A DNA stretch of 64,000 bases from 3-1-20CM-2-70-9 sp036002305. GTDB taxonomy: Bacteria; Chloroflexota; Limnocylindria; P2-11E. The translations under genes and the position numbers were made by a program. The stretch spans positions 186,001-250,000 of the forward strand of contig DASYTL010000032.1 in assembly GCA_036002305.1 (NCBI GenBank), written 5' to 3'. Under the pieces are notes generated by a model. The model was not told the origin of the DNA and made no database searches. It was given only the letters and a program-made list of their open reading frames with translations. Of this stretch, positions 1 to 8,565 are shown in pieces; the first letter of the stretch is position 1, and every line of letters starts with the position of its first letter.

Positions 1-1605
1 GCTCGCGAGGAGCTGCTTGTCGGTGCCGCCGCGCAGCCGGCCGTCGAGTGTCGAGACCGGCGACTTGTTCTCGAAGTGGAAGACGACCGCGACGCCCTCG
101 AAGTGCTGCACCGTTGGCGCGGGGACGGTCTCCATCTTCGTCACTGAGGACCAGGGCCGGTCGTCGTCGAAGATGAAGACCTCGCGCATGATGTGGATCC
201 CACCCGGGTCGATCACCGTCTGCACGCGCGTGCTCGGGAGAATGGTGACGATCGCGAGCAGCAGCACCGCCGCGGAGATCGCGGGGTTCAGGATGATCGC
301 AGCGAGACCGCGGCGGGCGACATCTACCGGGCGGCGCGCGCCTTCGTGCCAGCCGCGCAGTGTTCCGCGCGCCCAGGCGGTGGCGGCCTTCCCCATCGCG
401 ACCCGGACGATGCCCGCGGCGAGCATGGCGGCCGCCGCGAACGCGGCGACCAGGACGCGCGGATCGAACCCGGCCAGCGGGGAGTCGATGAGGTAGGCGC
501 CCGCCGCGACCGGCGTGCGCGTGGCGATGGCCAGAGTGTCCGGGAGGAGCGCGGTGAAGGTGAGCCCGGCGAGACCGAACACCAGACCGACGACGGAGGG
601 AACGAGCGGGTCATCTTCGTCGTGGAAGTGGTCCTTCAGCGAGTCGGTCGCGTTCTGCAGCTCGAGGAACGCGCTGCCCGCGAGGTCGAGGCTCCCGCTG
701 CTCGCTTCCTTCACGACGCGGGCCAGCGGACCGGCGAGGGTCGGCTCGGCAACGCCCTCGACTGGGATGGCGAACGCGACGGGTCGTCCGTTCTTGATCC
801 GGACGGAAACCTTGCCGCGCCTCGTCTTGATCTCCTTGATATCGCTCCATGCGACGTCGATCGGCTCGACTCCGTTGATGCGGAAGCCGAGCTGCTCGAG
901 GGTGATCTGCAGCTTTTTCTCGGGGTACCCCATGACGATCGGCCCGCGGAGCAGCACGCCGCTCGGCGGTAGGACGAACCGGGGCTTCGGGGGAGGCTTG
1001 ACCTTCTCCGGCTTGGCGACCTTGACCTTGACGGGCTTGGGCGCCTTCTCGGCCTTGGCCGGCTTCTCCTTCTTTTCTTTCTTGGCCTTCTCTTTCTTCG
1101 TTGGGATCGGCGGGGCCTCGACCGCGGTTGCCGTCGGCATCGCCGAAGCGAGCGGCGGGAGCGGCGGAGGCGCTTCGCGGATGGGCGCCTCGGGTGCGGG
1201 TGGCGCGACCGGAGTCGGCATGTACTGGGACCGCGCCTCCGGCTCGGGAGCCGCGGGTTGAGGCGGAGGGGGCGTGTATGCGGGCGGCGTGTACGCGGGT
1301 GGCGTGTAAGCGGGCGGCGTGGCCGGCGCCGTGAACTGCGGTGGCGCGGCCGGCTGTGCCGCGGATGCCTCCGGGGGCATGCCGGTGAACTTGCCCATAC
1401 CCGCAAAGAGCGGCGGCGGCTCGCCTGAGCTCGGCGCGGCGCTCGGCGGCGGCGCGAAAGACGGCGGAGCGGCGGTCATCGGCGGCTCAGGCGGCGCGGG
1501 ATGCGCCTCGGCCTGTTCCTGCTGCTCGCGCCAATGCTCGCGCCAGCCCGGCGGAGCCGGGACGAGGCCGAGCGCGACGAGCCGCGGGTCGACTTCGTCG
1601 GTCAT
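1..1605 (-). CDS. PH-like domain membrane protein, C-terminus cut by window edge
   Basis: This frame stays open from the ATG at 1605 to the left edge (535 codons), so the C-terminus is missing. The N-terminal 160 residues are rich in Pro and Ala and include a triple AYTPP-type repeat near residues 97-112. A Lys/Pro-rich linker follows at about 167-207. Residues about 213-297 and about 458-535 look like two PH-like (bacterial PH) beta domains. Between them lie three hydrophobic segments at about 335-355, 383-403 and 435-455, so this is probably a membrane protein with cytoplasmic PH-like modules. It is divergent from ribH. I do not recognise the family exactly and assign no function. The even base composition and lack of stops make it a real gene. 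Confidence 0.75.
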   Translation of the reverse strand, partial: MTDEVDPRLVALGLVPAPPGWREHWREQQEQAEAHPAPPEPPMTAAPPSFAPPPSAAPSSGEPPPLFAGMGKFTGMPPEASAAQPAAPPQFTAPATPPAYTPPAYTPPAYTPPPPQPAAPEPEARSQYMPTPVAPPAPEAPIREAPPPLPPLASAMPTATAVEAPPIPTKKEKAKKEKKEKPAKAEKAPKPVKVKVAKPEKVKPPPKPRFVLPPSGVLLRGPIVMGYPEKKLQITLEQLGFRINGVEPIDVAWSDIKEIKTRRGKVSVRIKNGRPVAFAIPVEGVAEPTLAGPLARVVKEASSGSLDLAGSAFLELQNATDSLKDHFHDEDDPLVPSVVGLVFGLAGLTFTALLPDTLAIATRTPVAAGAYLIDSPLAGFDPRVLVAAFAAAAMLAAGIVRVAMGKAATAWARGTLRGWHEGARRPVDVARRGLAAIILNPAISAAVLLLAIVTILPSTRVQTVIDPGGIHIMREVFIFDDDRPWSSVTKMETVPAPTVQHFEGVAVVFHFENKSPVSTLDGRLRGGTDKQLLAS

Positions 1606-1649
1606 CCGGCCACCCGGGGACAGCTCATACGTGGGCTAGATTGCGCCAA

Positions 1650-2204
1650 GTGCCGAGTGGTGGGAAGTCGCCCGCGAGGGTGAGAAATCAGTACCAGGGA
1701 GCGCGGGTCGCGATCGTGCGCGCTCGCTGGAACGACGAGATCACGCGCGGCCTGGCCCAGGGAGCCGTCCAGCGCGCCCTTGCGCAGGGCGCGAAGGTCG
1801 AGGAGTTCGAGGTCGCCGGCTCTTTCGAGCTGCCCCCGGCGGTATCGGCGCTCGCAACCTCCGGGCGCTTCGACGCCGTGGTGCCGCTCGGCTGCCTGAT
1901 ACGCGGGGAGACCCCGCACTTCGACGTGCTCGCGCAGGCGGTCGCCCGCGCCCTGGCCGAGCTCGCCACATGGCTCCCGGTCGCGATCCCATTCGGCGTA
2001 CTCACCTGCGAGACGATCGAGCAGGCCCGCGCGCGCTCCGGGAGCGAGCGGAACGTCGGTGCGGAGGCGCTGGACGCCGCGCTCGAGATGGTGACGCTGC
2101 GTCACGCGATCGCCTCGAGCGAGGCATCCGACTCGCGTAGAGCCAGGACGCCGACATCTCGCTCGACGCGGACGAAGCGGAGGCGCTCGCCCGGCAAGCG
2201 CTGA
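1650..2204 (+). CDS. ribH: 6,7-dimethyl-8-ribityllumazine synthase
   Basis: Lumazine synthase condenses 5-amino-6-ribitylamino-uracil with dihydroxybutanone phosphate in riboflavin synthesis. The protein shows the family core: a VAGSFELP segment that binds substrate, GCLIRGETPHFD containing the conserved catalytic His, and IPFGVLTCETIEQA. The later conserved NKG is NVG here. I chose the GTG at 1650 because a TAGATT hexamer (1637-1642) lies 7 nt before it, which suggests a leaderless transcript. A TTG at 1641 and a GTG at 1680 are alternatives. The last 30 or so residues are basic, unlike the family, and overlap the convergent pxpC by about 100 nt, so the C-terminal tail is unusual. No other rib gene is in the window. 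Confidence 0.9.
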   Translation: MPSGGKSPARVRNQYQGARVAIVRARWNDEITRGLAQGAVQRALAQGAKVEEFEVAGSFELPPAVSALATSGRFDAVVPLGCLIRGETPHFDVLAQAVARALAELATWLPVAIPFGVLTCETIEQARARSGSERNVGAEALDAALEMVTLRHAIASSEASDSRRARTPTSRSTRTKRRRSPGKR

Positions 2205-3001
2205 GCGACGAGCCCGAGGTCGCTCGCGATGACGGTCGCGATGATCGGATAGCCGCCGGTCGCCTGATGCTCCGCAAGGAGCACGATCGGCGCTCCACCG
2301 GATGGGATCTGCACCGCACCAGCGACGACCCCGCAGGTGAGGATCTCGCCCTCGCGCGCGGTGACTCGCGGCCCGCGCAGGCGCGCGCCCATGCGGTCGC
2401 TCGCGGGATCCACCTGAAATTCGGCTGAGAAGAACAGCGATTGGGCCTCGTCCGTGAAACGCTCGACATGAGGCCCCGTGATGGCGCGTATCTGTCCGGT
2501 GTCGTAATCGGGCTGGCGAGCGCTCCGTCCGGCTCGCTCCGGGTCCACCCGGGCATCGCCGAGCGGCATCGCGTCGCCCGCCTTGAGCGCGCGCCCGAAT
2601 CCCGCGGGCAGATACGTCGCGCGACTGCCGAGGATCGCCTCGCTCGCGATGCCGCCCGAGACGGCGACGTACGCGAACCGCGCTCGCTCACCGACGACCA
2701 GGCTGAACGTCTCGCCGGGCCGCGCGAACGTGGCCGTCCATCCCGGCATGGCATCGCGCCCACGGAGCGCGACGTCGCGTCCGGTCACGGCCACAAGGCG
2801 GCGGTCATCGCAAGAGAACGCGAACGGGGCGCCGACGACCTCGATCGCCGCCGCGCCGGCTTCGTTGCCGACGAGCGCCTGCGCTGCCCGGAACGCGAAG
2901 TGGTCCGCGGGCCCCGATGGCGGCACGCCTTCGCGTAGGTGAGCGAACCGTCCGGGGTCCTGGACCGTCGCGCGAAGTCCGGCGGCGTGGATCCGGATCA
3001 C
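2102..3001 (-). CDS. pxpC: 5-oxoprolinase subunit C (biotin-dependent carboxyltransferase-like, AHS2)
   Basis: This is the AHS2/KipA-type subunit of the bacterial ATP-dependent 5-oxoprolinase PxpABC, which opens 5-oxoproline to glutamate. The N-terminus has the family pattern TVQDPGRFAHLREGVPPSGP, followed by an ALVGNEAGAAAIEV segment. The length of 299 residues is normal. The GTG start overlaps the pxpB stop by 4 nt (GTGA), so the two are probably translationally coupled. Its 3' end overlaps the convergent ribH by about 100 nt. Operon context with pxpA and pxpB makes the assignment strong. Older annotations call this family allophanate hydrolase subunit 2. Confidence 0.92.
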   Translation of the reverse strand: MIRIHAAGLRATVQDPGRFAHLREGVPPSGPADHFAFRAAQALVGNEAGAAAIEVVGAPFAFSCDDRRLVAVTGRDVALRGRDAMPGWTATFARPGETFSLVVGERARFAYVAVSGGIASEAILGSRATYLPAGFGRALKAGDAMPLGDARVDPERAGRSARQPDYDTGQIRAITGPHVERFTDEAQSLFFSAEFQVDPASDRMGARLRGPRVTAREGEILTCGVVAGAVQIPSGGAPIVLLAEHQATGGYPIIATVIASDLGLVAQRLPGERLRFVRVERDVGVLALRESDASLEAIA

Positions 3002-3630
3002 AGCGGGACGAATCGCACGCGGTCGCCCGGCCTGATCAGCGCGGGCGGGTCTTTCGCGGCGTCGAAGATCGCGAGCTCTGTGCGGCCGATGAGCCTCCAG
3101 CCACCCGGCGATGCGAGCGGATAGACCGACGTCTGCCCATCGGCGATCGCCACGGAGCCTCCCGGCACGCGCTCGCGCGGACGCTCGAGTCGCGGCGCGA
3201 CGATCCGCGGGTCGAGCGAGCCGCAGTACGCGAAGCCCGGAAGGAATCCGAGGAAGAACGCGCGGTACTCGCGACCGCAGTGCAGAGCGACGAGCTCGTC
3301 GACCGTGAGCTTCGCGCGCGCCGCGGTCTCTTCGAGGTCCGGCCCGTCGTAGCGCGTCGGGATCTCGACCGTACGCGTTCCCGCGGCTGGCGCGGCGTCG
3401 CTCGCGGCGGCGATGCGACCCGCTTCGCGCTCGGCGTCGGACGGTGCGATGCGGAGCGGGTCGAAGCGCACCACGACCGACGCGTAGGCCGGGATGGCCG
3501 GGCCATGACCAAGCGCGTCCCAGGCATCGGCGACCGCACGGCAGCGCTCGACGATCACCTCGTCGACGCGGTCCCCCATTTCAATGAGGAGCGCGCTCTC
3601 TCCGAACGGACGGACCCGAACGGGCGTCAG
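2998..3630 (-). CDS. pxpB: 5-oxoprolinase subunit B (AHS1 / KipI-like), probable CTG start
   Basis: This is the AHS1/KipI-like subunit that works with PxpC and PxpA in 5-oxoproline cleavage. Recognisable features are the N-terminal RPFGESALLIEMGD motif, FFLGFLPGFAYCGSLD in the middle and ERVPGGSVAIADGQTSVYP near the C-terminus. The family N-terminus begins right after the pxpA stop, and no ATG, GTG or TTG precedes it in frame there. The best start is the CTG at 3630, which forms a CTGA overlap with the pxpA TGA, a direct analogue of an ATGA overlap. An AAGGTGAAGG stretch lies about 13-22 nt upstream. An ATT at 3639 is a less likely alternative. The 210-residue length fits the family. Confidence 0.88.
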   Translation of the reverse strand: MTPVRVRPFGESALLIEMGDRVDEVIVERCRAVADAWDALGHGPAIPAYASVVVRFDPLRIAPSDAEREAGRIAAASDAAPAAGTRTVEIPTRYDGPDLEETAARAKLTVDELVALHCGREYRAFFLGFLPGFAYCGSLDPRIVAPRLERPRERVPGGSVAIADGQTSVYPLASPGGWRLIGRTELAIFDAAKDPPALIRPGDRVRFVPL

Positions 3631-4391
3631 GACCGGAATGGAGCGACCTTCACCTTGGCGCCGTTCAGCGCGTCGCGCACCGCGCGCGCGATGTTGGCGG
3701 CGCCGGGAGTGTCGCCATGCACGCAGAGCGTATCCACCACGAGCTTGACGAAGCTGCCATCGACGGCGGTCACGCCGCCGTGGCGGACGAACGAAAGGGC
3801 CTGCGTGGAGCACTCGACGGGCTCGATGAGGACCGCCCCCGCGATGGAGCGCGACTGCAGCGTGCCGTCGGGCTCGTACGCGCGATCGACGAAGCCCTCA
3901 CGCGCGACCTTCATGCCCGTCTCGCTCGCTTCTTTCCACATCGCCGATCCCGGCGGAGCGAATATGACGAGCTCGTGTCCGCCGGTCGCGGCCTGGATCC
4001 CGAAGACAATGGTGCGCGCGACCGCCGCATCATGCTCGCCCTGGTTGTAGAGCGCGCCGTGCGCCTTCACATGGGTTACGCGTGCTCCCATGCGAGAGGC
4101 GATCCCGATGAGCGAGTCGAGCTGCCGGCGGATCGATTCGATGAGGTCGCGCGAGGACATCTCGAGCGGCACGCGGCCGAAGCGCTCGCGGTCCGGATAG
4201 CCGGGGTGCGCGCCGATCTGGACCTTATTGCGCAGCGCGAGCTCGACAGTCGTGCGCATGGTGTTCTCGTTGCCCGCGTGTCCGCCGCAAGCGATGTTCG
4301 CGCTCGTGACGAGCGGCATGATCGCGGTGTCGGTCCCGGCGCCCTCGCCGAGATCGGCGTTGAAGTCGATCGACCCGCGCACTTTTCCCAT
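3627..4391 (-). CDS. pxpA: 5-oxoprolinase subunit A (LamB/YcsF family)
   Basis: This is the LamB/YcsF-type subunit of 5-oxoprolinase and the first gene of pxpABC. The start of the protein reads IDFNADLGEG, the family signature, followed by ANIACGGHAGNENTM, GAHPGYPDR and VKAHGALYNQ, which hold the conserved His and Asp residues of this TIM-barrel-like family. I chose the ATG at 4391. A GTG at 4415 would add eight residues with no clear homology. Just upstream is a small perfect inverted repeat, GACAC-AAG-GTGTC (4411-4423), which could be an operator, but that is a guess. The 254-residue length is typical. Confidence 0.92.
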   Translation of the reverse strand: MGKVRGSIDFNADLGEGAGTDTAIMPLVTSANIACGGHAGNENTMRTTVELALRNKVQIGAHPGYPDRERFGRVPLEMSSRDLIESIRRQLDSLIGIASRMGARVTHVKAHGALYNQGEHDAAVARTIVFGIQAATGGHELVIFAPPGSAMWKEASETGMKVAREGFVDRAYEPDGTLQSRSIAGAVLIEPVECSTQALSFVRHGGVTAVDGSFVKLVVDTLCVHGDTPGAANIARAVRDALNGAKVKVAPFRS

Positions 4392-4481
4392 GAGACTAAC
4401 GACGGCGCGTGACACAAGGTGTCTGACACGTTGCGAGGCGCCTGCGATAGGACGGCCGCGTCAATATGGCGACGGAGCTGC

Positions 4482-4560
4482 GAGGGGCGGGCATGCCGTG
4501 AGCGAGCGGGTCGCCTCGTTGTCTATCGCGACGACCCGAGCGAGCGGTATGCCCGCCCTC
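4482..4560. repeat. Long imperfect inverted repeat between hppA and pxpA
   Basis: The outer arms pair GAGGGGCGGGCATGCCG (4482-4498) with CGGTATGCCCGCCCTC (4545-4560), with one bulge and one mismatch. An inner stem GGGTCG/CGACCC closes a short loop near 4517-4529. The middle of each arm carries the same-sense GAGCGAGC, which forms an internal loop. It lies 14 nt past the hppA stop and could end hppA transcription, although no T-run follows. Nothing else is seen in the gap from 4424 to 4574. Confidence 0.5.
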
Positions 4561-4574
4561 AGCAGGCAGAAGGA

Positions 4575-6698
4575 TCAGATGAAGAGTGGCGCCAGCACCA
4601 ACGTGATGGTCGAGAGCAGCTTGACCAGGACGTGGAGGCTCGGGCCTGCGGTGTCCTTGAACGGATCGCCGACGGTATCGCCGACGACCGCCGCGGCGTG
4701 CGCCGGCGTTCCCTTGCCGATCACCTGCCCCTTCTCGTCGCGCAGCTCACCGAGCTCGATGTACTTCTTCGCGTTGTCCCACGCGCCACCGGCGTTGTTG
4801 AGCACCGTGGCGAGGATGACGCCGGCCATGGTCCCGACCATGAGCATCGCCGCCTCGGCCTCCGCCTTGAGCAGCATCCCGACGACGACCGGCGCCAGGA
4901 CGGCGAGCGCGCCGGGGGCGATCATGTTGCGAAGGGCCGAGGCGGTGGTGATGTCCACGACCCTCGCGTAATCCGGCTGCTCCGTCCCGTTCATGATCCC
5001 GGGGTGCTCGCGGAACTGGCGGCGGACCTCCTCGATGATGGCCGCTCCGGCGCGACCGACCGCGCGGATCGCCAGCGACGAGAAGATGTACACGAGCATC
5101 GCTCCCAGGAGCCCGCCGAGGAAGACGTTCACGCTGGCGAGGTTGACGGTGTGGAACGGTTTTCCGGTCAGCTCGGCGACGCGATCGAGGTACGCCGAGA
5201 AGAGCAGGAAGGCCGCGAGCGCCGCGGACGCGACCGCGTACCCCTTCGTGAGCGCCTTGGTGGTGTTCCCGGCGGCGTCGAGGCGGTCCATCCGCGTCCG
5301 AACCTCCTCGGACGCGCGCGCCATCGTCACGACGCCGGCGGCGTTGTCCGTGATCGGCCCGAAGGTGTCCATCGCCAGGATGAAGGCCGCGCTCATGAGC
5401 ATGCCCATCGTCGCGACGGCGGTGCCGTACACCCCGCCGTTGGGGAGCGCGGTGACGTCGCTCCATCGCTGCCCGAAGGCATAGGCCAGGAACAACGCGA
5501 TGCAGATCGTGATGACCGAAGGCGCGGTCGTCTCGAAGCCCACCGCGGTCCCCGAGATGATCGTCGTCGCGGGTCCGGTCTTGGCCGCCTCGGCGATCTC
5601 CTTGACCGGTCGCGAGTTCCCCGACGTGTAGTAGCGCGTGATGTACACGAACGCTTGGCTGGTGAGGATGCCGACCACACCGGCGAAGAAGAACCAGTAC
5701 CACGCCCCCTTCTCGTTGAGGAGCGTATTCGTGACAAGCGCCATGAAGAGGATCGAAAGACCGGTGGTCACATAGAAACCGAGGTTGAGCGAGTTCATCG
5801 GATCGCCTTCCTCGCGCCCTCGTACCAGGAAGATCCCGACGACGCTCGCGATCAGGCCGAACGCCCGGACGACGAGCGGGAACAGGATCCAGGCGACGTT
5901 CCCGGTCGCCACAAAGATGGCGACGCCGAGGATCATCGCGCCGATGTTCTCCGCCGCGGTCGACTCGAAGAGGTCGGCGCCGCGGCCCGCGCAGTCCCCC
6001 ACGTTGTCGCCCACCAGATCCGCGATGACGGCCGCGTTGCGTGGGTCGTCCTCCGGGATCCCAGCCTCGATCTTCCCGACGAGGTCGGCACCGAGGTCAG
6101 CCGCCTTCGTGTAGATGCCGCCGCCCAGCTGAGCGAAGAGGGCGACGAACGACGCGCCGAAGCCGAAGCCGACGATGAGGAACGGCGCCTGACCGGGGTT
6201 CCCGAAGCCGTTGTACGCGATGAACATCACGAAGACGCCGATGAGTGAAAGGGCCACGACGAGGATTCCCGAGACCGCCCCGCCGCGGAGCGAGATCCGC
6301 AGAGCGTCGCCGATGGAATGCTGCGCGGCCGCTCCCGTGCGAAGGTTTGACTTCACGGCGACGAACATGCCGATGATGCCGGAGAGCATCGAGGCGGTAG
6401 CGCCAACAAGGAAGGCGATCGCCGTCCGGATCGCGAGCTCTGCGGGGGAGATGCCCTCGACTTTCTCGAAGAAGTAGACGACGCCAGCGATGAGGACGGC
6501 GCCGCCCAGCGCGAGAAAAGCGATGGTGCGGTACTGCCGCCGGATGAAAGCCACCGCGGCGACGTAGATCGCGTCGGCGACCCGCTGCATCTCGGGCGTC
6601 CCGATCGGGGACCGAAGCACGTCCCACGCGAAATAGCCAGCGACGGCCAGCGCGATAACGCCTGACAGCGGGACAACCCAAACCAGAGGCGTGTCCAA
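4575..6698 (-). CDS. hppA: Membrane-bound H+-translocating pyrophosphatase, K+-independent type
   Basis: This integral membrane enzyme hydrolyses pyrophosphate in the cytoplasm and pumps H+ outward. The 707-residue length and about 16 hydrophobic segments fit the family. The substrate-binding loop is IYTKAADLGADLVGK (195-209), followed by EDDPRNAAVIADLVG and DNVGDCAGRGADLFES (231-246), which carry the Asp/Lys residues that bind Mg-pyrophosphate. The motif GNTTKALTKG has Lys at position 481, the residue that marks the K+-independent proton-pumping subfamily (K+-dependent enzymes have Ala there). The start is TTG at 6698, preceded by GGGGGATC as a possible ribosome binding site. A TAAACT hexamer further upstream could be its promoter. 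Confidence 0.96.
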   Translation of the reverse strand: MDTPLVWVVPLSGVIALAVAGYFAWDVLRSPIGTPEMQRVADAIYVAAVAFIRRQYRTIAFLALGGAVLIAGVVYFFEKVEGISPAELAIRTAIAFLVGATASMLSGIIGMFVAVKSNLRTGAAAQHSIGDALRISLRGGAVSGILVVALSLIGVFVMFIAYNGFGNPGQAPFLIVGFGFGASFVALFAQLGGGIYTKAADLGADLVGKIEAGIPEDDPRNAAVIADLVGDNVGDCAGRGADLFESTAAENIGAMILGVAIFVATGNVAWILFPLVVRAFGLIASVVGIFLVRGREEGDPMNSLNLGFYVTTGLSILFMALVTNTLLNEKGAWYWFFFAGVVGILTSQAFVYITRYYTSGNSRPVKEIAEAAKTGPATTIISGTAVGFETTAPSVITICIALFLAYAFGQRWSDVTALPNGGVYGTAVATMGMLMSAAFILAMDTFGPITDNAAGVVTMARASEEVRTRMDRLDAAGNTTKALTKGYAVASAALAAFLLFSAYLDRVAELTGKPFHTVNLASVNVFLGGLLGAMLVYIFSSLAIRAVGRAGAAIIEEVRRQFREHPGIMNGTEQPDYARVVDITTASALRNMIAPGALAVLAPVVVGMLLKAEAEAAMLMVGTMAGVILATVLNNAGGAWDNAKKYIELGELRDEKGQVIGKGTPAHAAAVVGDTVGDPFKDTAGPSLHVLVKLLSTITLVLAPLFI

Positions 6699-6779
6699 TG
6701 AGATCCCCCAGAGCCGGACAAGAACTAAGCGCCCGCCCCGACGGAGGGGGCCGCAGCGCTTCGATGCCAGTTTAGGTCA

Positions 6780-6809
6780 GCGTTCGTGAACGCGCAAACC
6801 GGCTAGAGT
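6780..6809 (+). promoter_or_regulatory. Predicted promoter with overlapping inverted repeat before small HTH gene
   Basis: TAGAGT at 6804-6809 lies 8 nt before the ATG at 6818, a spacing that predicts a transcript starting at or next to the start codon. The inverted repeat GCGTTC-GT-GAACGC (6780-6793) covers the -35 position and is a candidate operator. The downstream gene encodes a DNA-binding-like protein, so self-regulation is possible but not shown. Confidence 0.4.
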
Positions 6810-6817
6810 TTCGAGCT

Positions 6818-7099
6818 ATGCCACCGCAGAAGGCGTCGAAGTCGCAGCCAAAGGCCGACGCATCAGAGAAGCAGAAGGCTAAGGACCGCGACTGGCTCAC
6901 CACCGCCGAGCTCGCGACCAAGATCGGCTGGCGGGAGCATGCGCTCCGCGACGCGATGCGCGGGAAGGACCTACCGGGCGTGCGCCGGACTTCGTTCGGC
7001 TACCACATCGAGGCGTCCGCGGTCGAGGAGATCTCCAAGACCCTTGGGGCGCCACCCCCGAAGCCCAACTCGCCCAAACGCGCCGGCGCTCGGCCCTAG
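6818..7099 (+). CDS. Small predicted HTH DNA-binding protein
   Basis: This 93-residue basic protein has a disordered Lys-rich N-terminus (1-25) and then a winged-helix-like segment with WLTTAELATKIGWREHALRDA (about 26-46). This resembles the MerR/excisionase type of helix-turn-helix, with the start of a wing at RRTSFGYHIEASAVEE. The tail is rich in Pro and Lys. It stands alone between hppA and rpoN and converges on rpoN with a 6-nt gap. The promoter spacing suggests a leaderless message. The DNA target and role are unknown. The HTH call is by eye. Confidence 0.65.
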   Translation: MPPQKASKSQPKADASEKQKAKDRDWLTTAELATKIGWREHALRDAMRGKDLPGVRRTSFGYHIEASAVEEISKTLGAPPPKPNSPKRAGARP

Positions 7100-7105
7100 T
7101 CGCGT

Positions 7106-8545
7106 CTAGCGCTTCCGCAGGCGCGCCGGGAGGATCTGGAGCTCCTCGCGGTACTTCGCGACGGTGCGCCGCGCGAGCCGTATCCCGTGCTCCTCGCGCA
7201 GCTTCTCGACGATCTCCTGATCCGAGTACGGGCGCGAGCGATCCTCCGCCTCGATGATGTCCTTGATGACGTCCTTCACGCCGAGCGAGGCCGTGAAGAA
7301 AGTTGAGAACGGGATGACCTCGCCGGCCGGGAGCAGCACGAACTTGCCGGCGGTCGCGCGGCTGACGGTGGACTCGTGCATGCCGATCCGCTCGCCGACC
7401 TCCGCCCGCGTCAGCGGACGCAGCGACTGAACACCCTTCTCGAGGAAGTCGCGTTGGCAGTCCACGATGACGTCGGTGATGCGCGCGATCGTCTGGCGGC
7501 GCTGGTTGATGTTGTCGATGAAGAACTTCGCCCTGGTCACGTACTGGCGGATATGTTGCCTCTCGTCGTCGGTCATCGTCGGGGCCTGGTTGCCCGCGCT
7601 CCGCGCCGCCTGAAGATCAGCGACGAGCTTGCGGTAGACGGGGTTCACTCGCAGCGAAAAGCGTCGCGATTCGATGACTTCGACCTCGAATTCCCCGCGC
7701 TCATTCTTCACGATGATCACGTCGGGCCGCAGGGCGACCTGCCGCCCGCCGATGCTCGTGCCGTCGGGCCCGGCCGCGAACGCGTGTGCCGGGTACGGAT
7801 TGAGGCTCTGCTTCACCCAATCCCAAGAGCTCTGCACCTCGTCGCGCGTGATCCGCAGCGCCTGCGCGATGTCCCCGAACTTGTGCTCGCCGAGCTCGCG
7901 CAGGTGGTCGGCGACGATCGCACGGGCGTGCTCGGGTATCTCCTCGCCGATCTCCGACAGATGGTCGATCTGGATCAGCAGGCACTCCCGCGTGTCGCGG
8001 GCCCCGATGCCCCATGGCTCGATCCCCTGGATCGTGCGGAGGGCCTCCAGCGCGTCGGCCTGCGGGAGCTTCATGGTCTTCGCGATGTCCTCGATGGAGA
8101 GCTCGAGGTAGCCCGAGTCGTTGAGGTTGCCGATGATGTACTCGGCGACCGGGTGCAGCCGTCTCGGCATCAGCACGCGCGCATTCCACGAGAGGTACTC
8201 GGCGAGGGTCTGCTCGGCCTCCGCGCGGACGATCGGGTCGAGCTCGTCGTCTTCCTCGTCCCGCTGCATGAGGCTCGTGCCCTCGAGCGGCTCGGTCTCG
8301 AGATCCTCACCCTTGGCGTACGGCTTGTTTCCGATCCCGAAGCAGTTGAGGCATACGCGGCCCGCGAGCGGCTGACCGCAGAGCGGGCACACCTGCACCT
8401 CCTCGAGATCCAGCGCGGGGTTCTCCTGAAGCTCCTGGTTGATGACGTCCTGCAGCTCGAGCGAGCTGAGCTGAAGGATGTAGTTGGCGGCGATCTGTTT
8501 CGGGGTGACCTTGAGCTGCTGCTGCGGAAGAAGTTTCAGGTCCAC
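7106..8545 (-). CDS. rpoN: RNA polymerase sigma-54 factor with inserted zinc ribbon
   Basis: Sigma-54 directs RNA polymerase to -24/-12 promoters and needs AAA+ activators. Region I at residues 1-45 is canonical (QLSSLELQDVINQELQENP). The core-binding domain spans about 100-300, and an HTH is seen near LTRAEVGERIGMHESTVSRA. The RpoN box near the C-terminus is ARRTVAKYREEL, matching the consensus that reads the -24 element. Between region I and the core-binding domain sit two CxxC pairs (C53, C56, C65, C68), an insertion absent from the classical enterobacterial protein. The GTG start at 8545 has TAAGGT 7 nt upstream. No bacterial enhancer-binding protein is in the window. Confidence 0.95.
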   Translation of the reverse strand: MDLKLLPQQQLKVTPKQIAANYILQLSSLELQDVINQELQENPALDLEEVQVCPLCGQPLAGRVCLNCFGIGNKPYAKGEDLETEPLEGTSLMQRDEEDDELDPIVRAEAEQTLAEYLSWNARVLMPRRLHPVAEYIIGNLNDSGYLELSIEDIAKTMKLPQADALEALRTIQGIEPWGIGARDTRECLLIQIDHLSEIGEEIPEHARAIVADHLRELGEHKFGDIAQALRITRDEVQSSWDWVKQSLNPYPAHAFAAGPDGTSIGGRQVALRPDVIIVKNERGEFEVEVIESRRFSLRVNPVYRKLVADLQAARSAGNQAPTMTDDERQHIRQYVTRAKFFIDNINQRRQTIARITDVIVDCQRDFLEKGVQSLRPLTRAEVGERIGMHESTVSRATAGKFVLLPAGEVIPFSTFFTASLGVKDVIKDIIEAEDRSRPYSDQEIVEKLREEHGIRLARRTVAKYREELQILPARLRKR

Positions 8546-8550
8546 CTCGG

Positions 8551-8560
8551 CTACCTTACC
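8551..8560. promoter_or_regulatory. Overlapping divergent -10 elements for rpoN and the antiporter-like operon
   Basis: Only 20 nt separate the two divergent GTG starts. On the plus strand TACCTT (8552-8557) lies 8 nt before the GTG at 8566. On the minus strand TAAGGT (complement of 8553-8558) lies 7 nt before the GTG at 8545. The two hexamers share five base pairs, so polymerase could probably occupy only one direction at a time. This is inferred from spacing alone. Confidence 0.45.
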
Positions 8561-8565
8561 GCAGG

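Noticed and set aside
4419..6248. A long open frame on the plus strand opposite hppA.
   Set aside because: It is a GC-rich antisense shadow of hppA, full of Arg, Asp and Glu, with no family resemblance.
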